Positions 8,962 to 17,826 of a stretch of DNA of 64,000 nt are shown one piece after another; the first letter of the stretch is position 1, and each line of letters starts with the position of its first letter. Made by a program: the position numbers and the translations under genes. The notes below the pieces were generated by a model. That model had not been told where the DNA came from. It saw only the letters and a program-made list of their open reading frames with translations, and did no database searches. The DNA is from CALKJU01 sp035326425 (GTDB lineage Bacteria > Pseudomonadota > Alphaproteobacteria > Geminicoccales > Geminicoccaceae), in NCBI GenBank assembly GCA_035326425.1, contig DAOLFG010000003.1, positions 77,301 through 141,300 of the forward strand, written 5' to 3'.

Positions 8962-10260
8962 ATGCGGAACGCCATTGAGCGGCGGATCGACCGGCTTGCC
9001 GAGCAGTGGCGGGCGTTCGCCGCCGATCCGATGCTCCGCCTGCTCCGCTGGCGGGCGGTCGCGGACGACCTGCGCCTGATCGATCTCTTCCTCGACCTGC
9101 AAAGCGAGGAGCTGGGCACGACGCCGGATGTCTTCGTCCGTCTCCGCCCGCCGTTCGGCGATCCGTCGCGCTACGCGCGCGATCTGCTCGCCGCGTTCGT
9201 GGACCAGTACGAGGCCGCCCGCGCCGACCTGGCGGCGCAAGGCATTGCCGCCGGGTGGCGGCATCGGGAAGCGGCGGCCGACGAGGCCGATCCGGCGCTG
9301 CTGGTGCGAGCCGCCGGCTCTTTCCAGGCCTACTACGCCCGGCACATGCAGTGCCTGGTCCTGGTGCTCGCTCCCGAAGCCGTCGCCGACGACCGTGCGT
9401 TCTCGGTCTGGCTGACCGCCCTGCTGCTGCGGGACCTGCCGCCGACCTTGCGGGTGGTCGTGCCCGATCCGGCCGAGGCCCCGCGGCTCGACGGCCTCGA
9501 CGAGATGGCGCCCGGGCTGGCCGTCACCATCGAGCCGGCGCTCGACATGCCGGGTGCCCTGGAGGAGCTGGCGCGCAGCGAGGGGGCCGAAGGGCCGGCC
9601 AAGCTGTTCCGGGTTCAACTGGCCAGCCTCGCCAATGCTGCCGGCAAGGGCAATCTCGCCGCGGCCGAGCTCGCTGCCGGCCGAGCCCTCGACGTGGCGA
9701 GGCAGGAGAGCTGGACGGACCAGGCGCTGGTCGCCCACATGGCGCTGGCCGCCGCCTACCTCGGTGCTGGCCGGCCGGAGGACGCGGTCGGCTGCTACCG
9801 CCAGGCCGGCGTTGCCGCGGAGGCCGCGGCCAAGGGCCATCCTGCGGTGCCGAGGCTGCGGGTCACCGCCGCCATGGGCGAGGCCGCGGCCCTGGTGGCG
9901 GCCGCACGCTGGCAGGAGGCGGCGAGCGCCTACGAGCGGGCGGCACCCCTTGCCGAGGCCGCCGGCGATCCGGTGATGCTGCTCGAGGCCTGGCGCATGG
10001 CCGGCTGGAGCCACGAGCAGGCCGGCTCCGATCGCGACGCCTGGCGCTGCGGCCAGCTGGCCTTCGAGGCCGGCGAGCGGCTACCGGCCGAGCAGCGCGA
10101 CCGATCGACCCTGCCTTGGGTCGGACAGATGCTGCTGCGCCTGCTCGATCGCCACTATCCGCGCGACGACCGCCGGGCCGCAGCCGAGCGCAGCCGGCTC
10201 GAAGGAGCGTTCGGCAAGGGGTGGGAGCGCACGCTCGAGCTCGAGAGGGCAATCCCATGA
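8962..10260 (+). CDS. TPR-containing protein next to PAAR-Rhs effector
   Basis: About 432 residues. The N-terminal half has no domain I recognise; it carries hydrophobic beta-like strands (QCLVLVLAPEAV, LRVVVPD). The C-terminal half (~residue 210 on) is Ala-rich helical repeats of TPR type. I chose the ATG at 8962 because an AAGGGATGAGG Shine-Dalgarno precedes it; an earlier in-frame ATG at 8911 has no such site. The gene overlaps the Rhs start by 4 bp (ATGA), which argues for stoichiometric co-translation with the effector. A chaperone or loading-adaptor role for Rhs is inferred from position alone. It is not a DUF1795 (EagR) chaperone. Confidence 0.7.
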   Translation: MRNAIERRIDRLAEQWRAFAADPMLRLLRWRAVADDLRLIDLFLDLQSEELGTTPDVFVRLRPPFGDPSRYARDLLAAFVDQYEAARADLAAQGIAAGWRHREAAADEADPALLVRAAGSFQAYYARHMQCLVLVLAPEAVADDRAFSVWLTALLLRDLPPTLRVVVPDPAEAPRLDGLDEMAPGLAVTIEPALDMPGALEELARSEGAEGPAKLFRVQLASLANAAGKGNLAAAELAAGRALDVARQESWTDQALVAHMALAAAYLGAGRPEDAVGCYRQAGVAAEAAAKGHPAVPRLRVTAAMGEAAALVAAARWQEAASAYERAAPLAEAAGDPVMLLEAWRMAGWSHEQAGSDRDAWRCGQLAFEAGERLPAEQRDRSTLPWVGQMLLRLLDRHYPRDDRRAAAERSRLEGAFGKGWERTLELERAIP

Positions 10261-13200
10261 TGCCCGCGGCGACCCATTTCGATCCGGTCGTGGGCGTCGA
10301 TGTCCACATGGTGCAGCCCTCGGGCCCGGTGCCGCCGGTGCCGATCCCGCACCCCTACATCGGCATCGTGTTCGATCCCTTCGACTATCTGCCGATCATC
10401 GGCTCGACGGTGAAGGTGAACGGGCTGCACCGGGCGATCGCCGGTACGGCCGGCAAGGCGCTGCCCAAGCATTTCCCGATCGGCGGCACCTTCGTGCCGC
10501 CGCTGCCGGCCGACGAGCACGAGAACTTCATGGGCAGCTCCACCGTCGAGATGGACGGCGACGCCGCTGCCTACATGGCGCTGCCCTGCCTGTCCTGCCA
10601 GTCGATCGGCATGCCGCCGCCGCTGCGGCGCAACCCCAAGAAGAAGACCAGGATCGAATCGCTGGTGCTGCCGACCAGTCTCGTCCTGCCGATCCCGAAG
10701 GGCGCACCGGTCCTCGTCGGCGGCGCACCCACCATCTCCCTGACGAATGTCGCCCTTCATCTCCTGGGGCCGCTGGCGCGGGCGATCAGGAGATCGAAGC
10801 CCTTCCGCAAGGGGGCGCAGGCCTTCGGGAAGGCGCGCCGGCGCGCGTTCCGCAACATGAAGCCGGGGTTCCTCAAGTGCAGGATCCTGCGCGCGGAGCC
10901 CGTCGACGTGGTGACCGGCGAGGTCGTCGTCGACCAGCAGGATTTCGAGCTGCCGGGGCGCATCCCGATCCGCTGGACCCGGCATTATCGTTCGGGCTCG
11001 GCCCGTCGGGGGATCTGCGGCGTCGGCTGGGAGACGCCCGCCGACGCCCGGCTCGAGCTCGGGGGCGCCGGCGTCGTGTTCCACGACGGCGCCGGCGTCG
11101 CCACCTACTTCGACGCTCTGCCCGACGCCGAGGCGGTCGTGGAGCCGGTCGACGGCGGCCGGCTGCACCGGCTGGACCGCCACTTCGTGGTCGAGCAGAA
11201 GGGCGGGCTCGGCTGGTATTTCGAGATCCCGCACGCATCGGCTGCCGAGATCCGGGTCTCGGCGATCGTCGACGGCTGCCGCAACTCGCTGCACTTCCTG
11301 CGTGATAGCGACGGCTTGCGAGAGGTGGTCGAGAGTGCCGGCCGGCGCCTCGTGTGCACGAGCGAGCGGGGCCTCTTGCGCCAAATCACGCTGCACCACC
11401 CGGACTTCCCCGAGCGCCGCACCCTCGTGCGTTTCGCCTACGACGACGCCGACAACCTGACAGCGGTCCACGACGCCCTCGACCACCCCTACAGCTTCGG
11501 CTGGGACCACCGCCATCGGCTGCTCCGCCACACCAACCGGACGGGGCTGTCGTTCCACTACGAGTACGACGCCGACAGCCGCTGCGTTCACTCCTGGGGC
11601 GACGGCAGGCTCCACGACTACCATTTCGAATACGATCCCGTCGGCCGGTTCACCAATCTCACCGATTCGCTCGGCCATCCCTGGACGGTGGAGTACGACG
11701 AGCGGCTGCTCATCACGCGCGAGACCGACCCGCTCGGGGGTGTGACGAGCTATGCCTATGACGAGGTCGGGCGGACGGTGGCGGTGGTCGATCCGGCCGG
11801 TCGGATGACCGCGTATGCGTACGACGATCGGGGCAACCTGATCGAGCTGACGCGACCGGATGGCACGACCATCGCGAGTGAGTTCGACTGGGACAATCGG
11901 CCGATCCGTATCGCCGACCCGAACGGGGCGGTATGGGAGTACCGCTGGAACGAGCGTGGACTGCTCGTCGAGCGCAGGAGCCCGCTGGGGGCTGTCTCGA
12001 GATACACGTACGATCCCGGCGGGCAGTTGGCCTGCGTGACTGATCCACGGGGTGCGGCAACCCATGTAGGGCTCGACGCCTTCGGCAATCTTGCTGTTCT
12101 TACCGACGCGCTGGGCAGTGTCACGCGCTTCCAGCACGACGCGCTGGGCAACGTGACGACACAGGTAGACCCGCTCGGCTGCAGGACAGTGTGCGAGTAT
12201 GATGCCAAGGGGCAGCTCGCCAAAGTTTTGCTGCCGACCGGCGCCACAATATCGTGCGCCTATAGTCCGAGAGGCGAGCTGACGCACTACATGGACGAGA
12301 ACGGGGCAGTCACGCTGCTGGCGTTTGCCGGACAAGGGCGAATCAGGAGACGCGTGCGACCGGACGGTTCCAGTGTCGAGTATCACTACGACAGTGAAGA
12401 GCGGCTGATCGGTGTAACCAACGAGCGTGGTGAAACTTATCACCTGGAGCACGATGCCCTGGGGCAAATCATCAAGGAGATCGACTACTGGGGGCAAGTG
12501 CGGCTGTATACTTATGATGCGGCGGGGCATCTCCGGCAGAGCGTCGATCCCCTAGGCCGGGTGATCCGCTACGCGACCGATCCACTGGGCCGTGTCCGCA
12601 AGAAGGTCCTGCCGCATCCTGAGCAACCGGATGCGACGTTCGAGGAGACCTACGACTTCGACGCCAACGGCTACCTCGTCAGGGCTGCCAATCCTCACAT
12701 TGCCATCACGCGGCGTTTCGATGCCGAGGGCCGGCTTCTGGAAGAGGTGCAAGGCAGCTTCGCTATCCGGAACACCTACGATCCGAACGGCAACCGCGTC
12801 AGGCGCGAGACCAGCGCCGGTAACAGGATGGTCTTCGAGTACGACGCCCTCGATCATGTATGTGCGATCCGCATCAATGACGAGTTGCCCATCCTGATCC
12901 AGCGCGATCAGCGGGGGCAGATCATTCGCGAAGCCTTCGGCCGCGGCCTCGTTCGGCGATACGGCTATGACGCGATCGGCAGGCAGACGGAGCAAGCCGT
13001 AGCCCGAAGCGGTGAGGCGCTCTTTGCCGTCAGCTTCGACTATGACGCAGGGGGCAACCTCACGCGACGCAGCGACAGTCGACACGGGAGCGATCGTTAT
13101 CGCTATGATCCCCTGGGGCGAGTCATGGATCACGCCGATTCTCGCGGCAGGCTCGCCCGGTTCCTGCATGACCCGTCGGGTGACCGTCTGGTGACGGACG

Positions 13201-14345
13201 TGAGGGAGCGAGCCGCGCCACCGGGTGTCGCGGCGGAGACTGCCTCGAGCGTCGACCGCTGGGCGAGGGAGGGCGACTATGATGGTAGAAGCTATCGGTT
13301 CGACCGGGCGGGCAACTTGGCCTTTCGTAGCAGCAGGGCCAATCCCGACCGCCCTCCGACCGAGGCAGTGACAACCTGCTTCTCCTGGGATGCCAATCAA
13401 CGTCTTCTGCAGAGTGAGACGAACGGGATTTGTACGCGATACGGTTACGATGCTCTGGGCCGCAGAACATTCAAGGAGACAAATGGGAGACGGACGAGCT
13501 TCTACTGGGATGGCGATGCATTGGTAGCGGAGGACGCTTGTGACGTGTCCGAGCCAGCAGCCAACCAAGCAGTCCGGTTTGCGCGAGTGCGGGAGTATCT
13601 TTACTATCCAGCGACATTCTCGCCATTGGCGCTGATCGATGGAAGCGCCTCACGATCTCGCGTCTATCACTACCATACGGACCCCAACGGCTGCCCGACG
13701 CGACTTACGGACGAGACCGGGGAAGCGGCTTGGTCGGCCGCCTATGGCGTTTGGGGAACGGTGATAACGGTCCACGCAGGTGAGCTGTCGAATCCGATTC
13801 GGCTTCAGGGTCAGTACGAAGATTCGGAGACGTCGCTTCACTACAACCGGCATCGGTATTTCGATCACAATATCGGACAATTCGTTGGTCAGGATCCGCT
13901 CAGGCTCCGGCCCAGTGACAATATCTACGAGTTCGGACCGAATGCCTTCCAATGGGCAGATCCGCTGGGACTCGCCCAGCATCGGGTCGTATATTGGTGG
14001 GAGCGGCCTTCGACTGGTGAATGGGATATAGGCCGCGAGTTCAGTGGCCTCAACCCCGGGCACAAGCGGAAGCTGAGCTACGTGGAGCAGACTGACACTC
14101 ACACGGAACACTTGATATTGCGGGGACTGGAAGACCGCGTCCAGCCCGGCGACATCATAACGATAATGGGGACAGAGCCTCCGTGCGGACGTCCGCGCAA
14201 CGGTCGTCGCGCGATGACCGAATGGTGTTATGACAGGATGGAGGGGTTCGCGGACTGGCATGACGTGGAAATCCGCTACATCGTCCCTCAGACGGGCAGC
14301 ATGTGGCGGTTCAGGCGCCAGCCGCCACCCGATTGCGGTCGATAG
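10257..14345 (+). CDS. PAAR-Rhs polymorphic toxin (T6SS effector)
   Basis: 1362 residues. Residues ~1-170 are a PAAR-like spike-tip region with a Cys pair (PCLSCQ). Next comes the pre-Rhs region (DVVTGEVVV, RWTRHYRSG; ~220-245), then an array of YD/Rhs repeats (residues ~380-1150), and the conserved core end (NIYEFGPNAFQ, ADPLGL). A variable tip of 123 residues follows (13974-14342). The shell encapsulates the toxin and PAAR mounts it on VgrG. The ATG overlaps the stop of the TPR gene. Codon use becomes less GC-biased from about 12.2 kb onward, which fits exchange of the 3' part. The first core-end motif reads DPLRL rather than the usual DPxGL. Confidence 0.93.
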   Translation: MMPAATHFDPVVGVDVHMVQPSGPVPPVPIPHPYIGIVFDPFDYLPIIGSTVKVNGLHRAIAGTAGKALPKHFPIGGTFVPPLPADEHENFMGSSTVEMDGDAAAYMALPCLSCQSIGMPPPLRRNPKKKTRIESLVLPTSLVLPIPKGAPVLVGGAPTISLTNVALHLLGPLARAIRRSKPFRKGAQAFGKARRRAFRNMKPGFLKCRILRAEPVDVVTGEVVVDQQDFELPGRIPIRWTRHYRSGSARRGICGVGWETPADARLELGGAGVVFHDGAGVATYFDALPDAEAVVEPVDGGRLHRLDRHFVVEQKGGLGWYFEIPHASAAEIRVSAIVDGCRNSLHFLRDSDGLREVVESAGRRLVCTSERGLLRQITLHHPDFPERRTLVRFAYDDADNLTAVHDALDHPYSFGWDHRHRLLRHTNRTGLSFHYEYDADSRCVHSWGDGRLHDYHFEYDPVGRFTNLTDSLGHPWTVEYDERLLITRETDPLGGVTSYAYDEVGRTVAVVDPAGRMTAYAYDDRGNLIELTRPDGTTIASEFDWDNRPIRIADPNGAVWEYRWNERGLLVERRSPLGAVSRYTYDPGGQLACVTDPRGAATHVGLDAFGNLAVLTDALGSVTRFQHDALGNVTTQVDPLGCRTVCEYDAKGQLAKVLLPTGATISCAYSPRGELTHYMDENGAVTLLAFAGQGRIRRRVRPDGSSVEYHYDSEERLIGVTNERGETYHLEHDALGQIIKEIDYWGQVRLYTYDAAGHLRQSVDPLGRVIRYATDPLGRVRKKVLPHPEQPDATFEETYDFDANGYLVRAANPHIAITRRFDAEGRLLEEVQGSFAIRNTYDPNGNRVRRETSAGNRMVFEYDALDHVCAIRINDELPILIQRDQRGQIIREAFGRGLVRRYGYDAIGRQTEQAVARSGEALFAVSFDYDAGGNLTRRSDSRHGSDRYRYDPLGRVMDHADSRGRLARFLHDPSGDRLVTDVRERAAPPGVAAETASSVDRWAREGDYDGRSYRFDRAGNLAFRSSRANPDRPPTEAVTTCFSWDANQRLLQSETNGICTRYGYDALGRRTFKETNGRRTSFYWDGDALVAEDACDVSEPAANQAVRFARVREYLYYPATFSPLALIDGSASRSRVYHYHTDPNGCPTRLTDETGEAAWSAAYGVWGTVITVHAGELSNPIRLQGQYEDSETSLHYNRHRYFDHNIGQFVGQDPLRLRPSDNIYEFGPNAFQWADPLGLAQHRVVYWWERPSTGEWDIGREFSGLNPGHKRKLSYVEQTDTHTEHLILRGLEDRVQPGDIITIMGTEPPCGRPRNGRRAMTEWCYDRMEGFADWHDVEIRYIVPQTGSMWRFRRQPPPDCGR
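13974..14342 (+). other. Rhs C-terminal toxin domain, deaminase-like
   Basis: This is the 123-residue variable tip after the ADPLGL boundary. It contains HTE in a predicted helix (codons 14100-14108), then a strand ending in EPPC (Cys codon 14184). A second Cys (14226) opens another helix, followed by a strand (VEIRYIVP). This helix(HxE)-strand-PC-(C)helix-strand order is that of the cytidine-deaminase fold found in bacterial toxin deaminases. The two Cys are 13 residues apart instead of the common 2-4, so an insertion would be needed. The fold call is inference. Confidence 0.5.
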
Positions 14346-14402
14346 ATGTGGATGACCGATTGAAGGGCTGCCCCTGCACCTGGACGGGTATCGTCTGCTC
14401 CG

Positions 14403-16469
14403 TCAGTTCAACTTGATCCGCTTGCCGTCGGCCGACACCAATGTCACGCCCTCGTCGTCGATCTTGATCCAGCTCTGGCCGACCGTCAGCGAGATCGACT
14501 GGCTGCCGGTGATCTCGATCACCTTGGCGTCGAGCTTGTAGCGCTCGCCGGCGATCACGTCGCGGTTGGCGGCAGCCTCGAGCCTGGCGTTGCCGCGAAG
14601 GACCTTGACCTGATCGTCGTCGGTGATCGTAAGGCTGCGCGCGGCACCGATCGTCACCTCCTGGGCCTTGGTGACGTGCAGCACCTCCTTGCCGCCGACG
14701 GTGTAGCTCCGGTCGCTCCTGGTCGTGTATTCCTCGTTGCCGGTGACGTTGCGTATGCGCTTGCCGCCCACCGTGACGGTCTCGTCCTTGTCCACCGTGC
14801 GGCTGCGCTTGCTGTGCACGGTCAGGGTCTCGTCCTTGTCCACCGTGCGGGTGCGCTTGCCATGCACGGTCAAGGTCTCGTCGACCTCGACTGTCCCGGT
14901 GTGGTTGTTCTTCACGTGCTCGGTGCGGTCGCGCTCGACCACAGCCTGCATGTCGCGCTGGGCGTGCAGGTAGACCTCCTCCAGGCCCTTCTTGTCCTCG
15001 AAGCGCAGCTCGTTCGAGCCGCCGCCGCCCTTGGTGGAGTTGCTCTTGAAGCCGGACTGGCTGGCGTTGGCAGGCAGAGCATAGGGCGGGGATGCCTGGC
15101 CGTTGTAGACGCGGCCGGTGACGATCGGCAGGTCGGGATCGCCCTCGATGAACTCGACGACCACCTCCTGGCCGACCCGGGGAATGTGGATTCCGCCGAA
15201 TCCCGTTCCGGCCCAGGGCTGCGAGACGCGGATCCAGCAGGAGCTCCTGTCGTCGCGCCGCCCCTCGCGGTCCCAGTGGAACTGCAGCTTCACCCGGCCA
15301 TGTCGGTCGGTCCAGATCTCCTCGCCGGCGGGGCCGGTCACCATCGCCGTCTGTGGGCCGCGGATCCGCGGCTTGGGCGTCACCTGCTCGGGCCGGTAGG
15401 GGATCTCGGCCGGGATGGCCATGAAGCGGCATCGATAGAGGTCGATCTCCCGGCCGTCGCGCATGCCGCTGCGGTAGGCCGCGTCCCACAGCTCGTGGGC
15501 GACCTCGCGCAAGACATACTCGCCGTTCTGATCCTCGCGCGGGCAGCGGGCCAGCCGGAACCGATGACCGGCGGCTAGGCCCACGGCGGTGCCTTCGCCC
15601 GTCGCACAGCGCTGGCCCGCCTGATCGGCCTCGAGCCTCAGGCGCGCCGTGCGCTCGCCGGTCTCGGGCTCGGTGTACCGGCCGCAATAGTCGTAGATCT
15701 CCCCATCCGCCAGGCTGTGCGGCCTCGGCCGTTCCTGCCGGGCCATGAGGTCGGCGCGCGGCTTTTCGAAGTCGAAGCTGGTGTGCGCGAAGCTGCCCGA
15801 GCGTACCTCGGCCGCCATGTCCCAGGCGAACACGTGATCGCGCTCCCGTCGCGCGAACTCGTCCTTCGAGAAGTACGGGATCTCTTCGTATTGGGGTGCG
15901 GCGCGGTGCGACTGCGGCGAATCGGCCAGCACGAGCGTATGCTTGCTGGCCGAGGCGACAAAGAAATAGGTGATGCCCTCCTCCTGGAGCAGGCGGTCGA
16001 CGAAATCGAGATCGCTCTCGCGATACTGCACGCAATAGGGCCGTGGGGCGTAGCTGCCGGACAGACGCTGCTCCACGTCGACGGCGAGGCTGCCCGCATG
16101 CTTGTCGAAGATCATGCGGACGATCTCCGGCACGCTCTTCTCCTGGAAGATCCGACAGTCGCTGGTACGGCACAGGAACCACAGCCACGGCCTCAATGTG
16201 GCCTGATAGCGTGCCTCGCCGCCTTCCCAGCCGATGAAGACGAACCGGCTGACCAGCCCATGGAACCAGCGCTTGCCGCCATCGGTCAGCGGCGCCTCGA
16301 CCGCCATCGCGGTGCCCAGAACATCGTCGAACTCGATCGCCTCGTCGTCGCTCGCAAGCTCGAGGTCGAAGCGGAACGGCCGGCTCAGCGCCTCCTGGCC
16401 GAGGAGGCGTCGGAACCGCAACCGATCGCCCAGCGCGGTGGTCAGCCCTACGGCACGGTGATCGAGCAT
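14403..16469 (-). CDS. vgrG: T6SS spike protein VgrG (TssI)
   Basis: 688 residues. The N-terminal gp27-like hub (LGQEALSRPFRFDLEL; FQEKSVPEIVRMIFDKH) is followed by the gp5 OB-fold (GRVKLQFHWDREG; WAGTGFGGIHIPRVGQEVVV). The needle consists of beta-helix repeats, four of them forming a regular 16-residue period. There is no extra C-terminal effector domain; the chain ends in ordinary needle sequence. It is convergent with the PAAR-Rhs gene, with only 57 bp between stops, and is the likely carrier of that effector. It starts 4 bp downstream of the OmpA-lipoprotein stop, so those genes are in one minus-strand operon. Confidence 0.95.
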   Translation of the reverse strand: MLDHRAVGLTTALGDRLRFRRLLGQEALSRPFRFDLELASDDEAIEFDDVLGTAMAVEAPLTDGGKRWFHGLVSRFVFIGWEGGEARYQATLRPWLWFLCRTSDCRIFQEKSVPEIVRMIFDKHAGSLAVDVEQRLSGSYAPRPYCVQYRESDLDFVDRLLQEEGITYFFVASASKHTLVLADSPQSHRAAPQYEEIPYFSKDEFARRERDHVFAWDMAAEVRSGSFAHTSFDFEKPRADLMARQERPRPHSLADGEIYDYCGRYTEPETGERTARLRLEADQAGQRCATGEGTAVGLAAGHRFRLARCPREDQNGEYVLREVAHELWDAAYRSGMRDGREIDLYRCRFMAIPAEIPYRPEQVTPKPRIRGPQTAMVTGPAGEEIWTDRHGRVKLQFHWDREGRRDDRSSCWIRVSQPWAGTGFGGIHIPRVGQEVVVEFIEGDPDLPIVTGRVYNGQASPPYALPANASQSGFKSNSTKGGGGSNELRFEDKKGLEEVYLHAQRDMQAVVERDRTEHVKNNHTGTVEVDETLTVHGKRTRTVDKDETLTVHSKRSRTVDKDETVTVGGKRIRNVTGNEEYTTRSDRSYTVGGKEVLHVTKAQEVTIGAARSLTITDDDQVKVLRGNARLEAAANRDVIAGERYKLDAKVIEITGSQSISLTVGQSWIKIDDEGVTLVSADGKRIKLN
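14733..14924 (-). repeat. Four 48-bp tandem repeats inside vgrG
   Basis: Units begin at 14733, 14781, 14829 and 14877 with an exact 48-bp period (16 residues, pattern VDKDETLTVHSKRSRT). The middle two are nearly identical at DNA level and the outer two are diverged. They form successive turns of the triple-stranded needle, so unit number sets needle length. Confidence 0.85.
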
Positions 16470-16473
16470 GGGC

Positions 16474-17826
16474 TCAGCCGGCGAGCCGGGGGTCGACCGT
16501 CTGCCCGCTCGCCGCCGTCCCGGCCGCGGGCCTACAGTCCAGCGCCCTGAACTCGACCCGGCGGTCGACGGCGTCGGTCACGTCGTCGGTGCCGGTGCCG
16601 ACGATGCTCTGACGGGACCCCATGCCGTTGGCGATCATGCGGCTGCCGATCTGCGGCGCTTCTTCCTGCAGTCGGTGCATGACGTACTCGGCCCGCCGCA
16701 GGGACAGCCTCTCGTTCAAGGCTGTCGACCCCGTCGGGCTGGTGTGGCCGGTGACCTCGAGGCAGGCGCTGCTGTTCGCCGTCTCCTGGGCGAGCTGCTC
16801 CAGCCACATGGGATAGGGCCGGGCGAGCTCGGGCGGCCAGAACGTCGCGGTCCCCGGCTTGAACAGGAAACGGATCGCCAGCTTGTCGTTCCTCAAGCCG
16901 TAGTCGACCAGCCCGGCGAAGGCCTCGGCCGCCTGGTCGCGCCGGTCGAGCTGCCAGTTGGCGAGATAGAGGCCGTTGTGCACCCGCAGCTGGTCGCCTG
17001 CCGGGGTCGCCGAGGCCTGTTCATACAGATCGAGAGCCTCCTCGTAGCGCCCGGCCTCGTAGGCATCGGTGGCGGCACGGACCAGCGCCGCCGTCTGGAT
17101 GCCATCGAGATATGCCGGATCGATCGGGTCGCCGACCTTGCCGCCGCAGGTCGCGAGGTATCCGGCCACATATCGGTCGCGTGCCCATCCGGGGCTTTCC
17201 CGGTCGAACACGGCAGGGGTCAGGTCGATCCCCTCGCTCGTCGCACGGCCTGCTCCCTTGGCCACGATCCGGCCAGACTGGAGGTCGGCGAGCACGAGCC
17301 AGATGCGGTAGGCCTCGGGCGTTCCTGCGTTCGTGCCGTCGGCCGGCAGGCCGGCCAGGCTGCCCAGCAGGGCCAGCGGCTTCTGGGCGAGCGTCTCTCT
17401 CGTGAGCTCCTGCACCTCGAACTGCGGGTACTTGGCGCGAGCGAGATCGACGATCTGCGACTGCATCGAACGGGTGGCCGCGGAGCGGAAGCCCGTAGCC
17501 TCGTCGATCAGTGGGTCGATCACCAACGCCTGCGGCGCCCCGGGCGTGGAGCCGGCAGCGGACGCAGCAGAGGAAAACAGCTTGTCGGCCGCCTGCACCA
17601 CTGCCTCGTCGAAAGGCTGTGCCGGCGGCGTCGAGGCGGCTTGCCGGGCAGGCGTCGTGCCCGGTTGCGCTGCCTCGGGGGTCAACGGCGTGGGGGCCAT
17701 CGAGGAAGGCTGGCCGAACCCACCGCAGCCGGCGAGCCCGGCTACGACGAGCAACACGATCGCCAGGGCTACGGCCCACGCCCGTTCACGGTGCGCAGCG
17801 GCTCTGTAGTAGCTGTCGCTCCTCAT
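16474..17826 (-). CDS. T6SS-linked OmpA-domain lipoprotein
   Basis: About 450 residues from the ATG at 17826, preceded by GGAGGAG; an ORF start 20 codons earlier lacks this. A lipoprotein signal ends at LAGC (Cys at ~residue 33). Then come a Pro/Thr-rich linker, a middle helical region (TPR-like around EAGRYEEALDLYEQA) and a C-terminal OmpA peptidoglycan-binding domain (VTGHTSPTGS... DRRVEFRALDC). The start overlaps the kinase 3' end by 41 bp, so the genes are co-transcribed. It may provide an outer-membrane or cell-wall anchor for the T6SS or a sensor input for PpkA; this is inference. Confidence 0.8.
   Translation of the reverse strand: MRSDSYYRAAAHRERAWAVALAIVLLVVAGLAGCGGFGQPSSMAPTPLTPEAAQPGTTPARQAASTPPAQPFDEAVVQAADKLFSSAASAAGSTPGAPQALVIDPLIDEATGFRSAATRSMQSQIVDLARAKYPQFEVQELTRETLAQKPLALLGSLAGLPADGTNAGTPEAYRIWLVLADLQSGRIVAKGAGRATSEGIDLTPAVFDRESPGWARDRYVAGYLATCGGKVGDPIDPAYLDGIQTAALVRAATDAYEAGRYEEALDLYEQASATPAGDQLRVHNGLYLANWQLDRRDQAAEAFAGLVDYGLRNDKLAIRFLFKPGTATFWPPELARPYPMWLEQLAQETANSSACLEVTGHTSPTGSTALNERLSLRRAEYVMHRLQEEAPQIGSRMIANGMGSRQSIVGTGTDDVTDAVDRRVEFRALDCRPAAGTAASGQTVDPRLAG

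Noticed and set aside
13650..14261. 203-residue minus-strand ORF under the Rhs tip, considered as an immunity gene
   Set aside because: Fully antisense to the toxin-encoding end, no Shine-Dalgarno or family resemblance; immunity genes are normally downstream on the same strand.
14733..14924. Regular repeats considered as a CRISPR array
   Set aside because: Units abut without unique spacers and are in frame within vgrG.
14676..15578. 300-residue plus-strand ORF opposite vgrG
   Set aside because: Its repeats merely mirror the 48-bp needle repeats of vgrG on the other strand.
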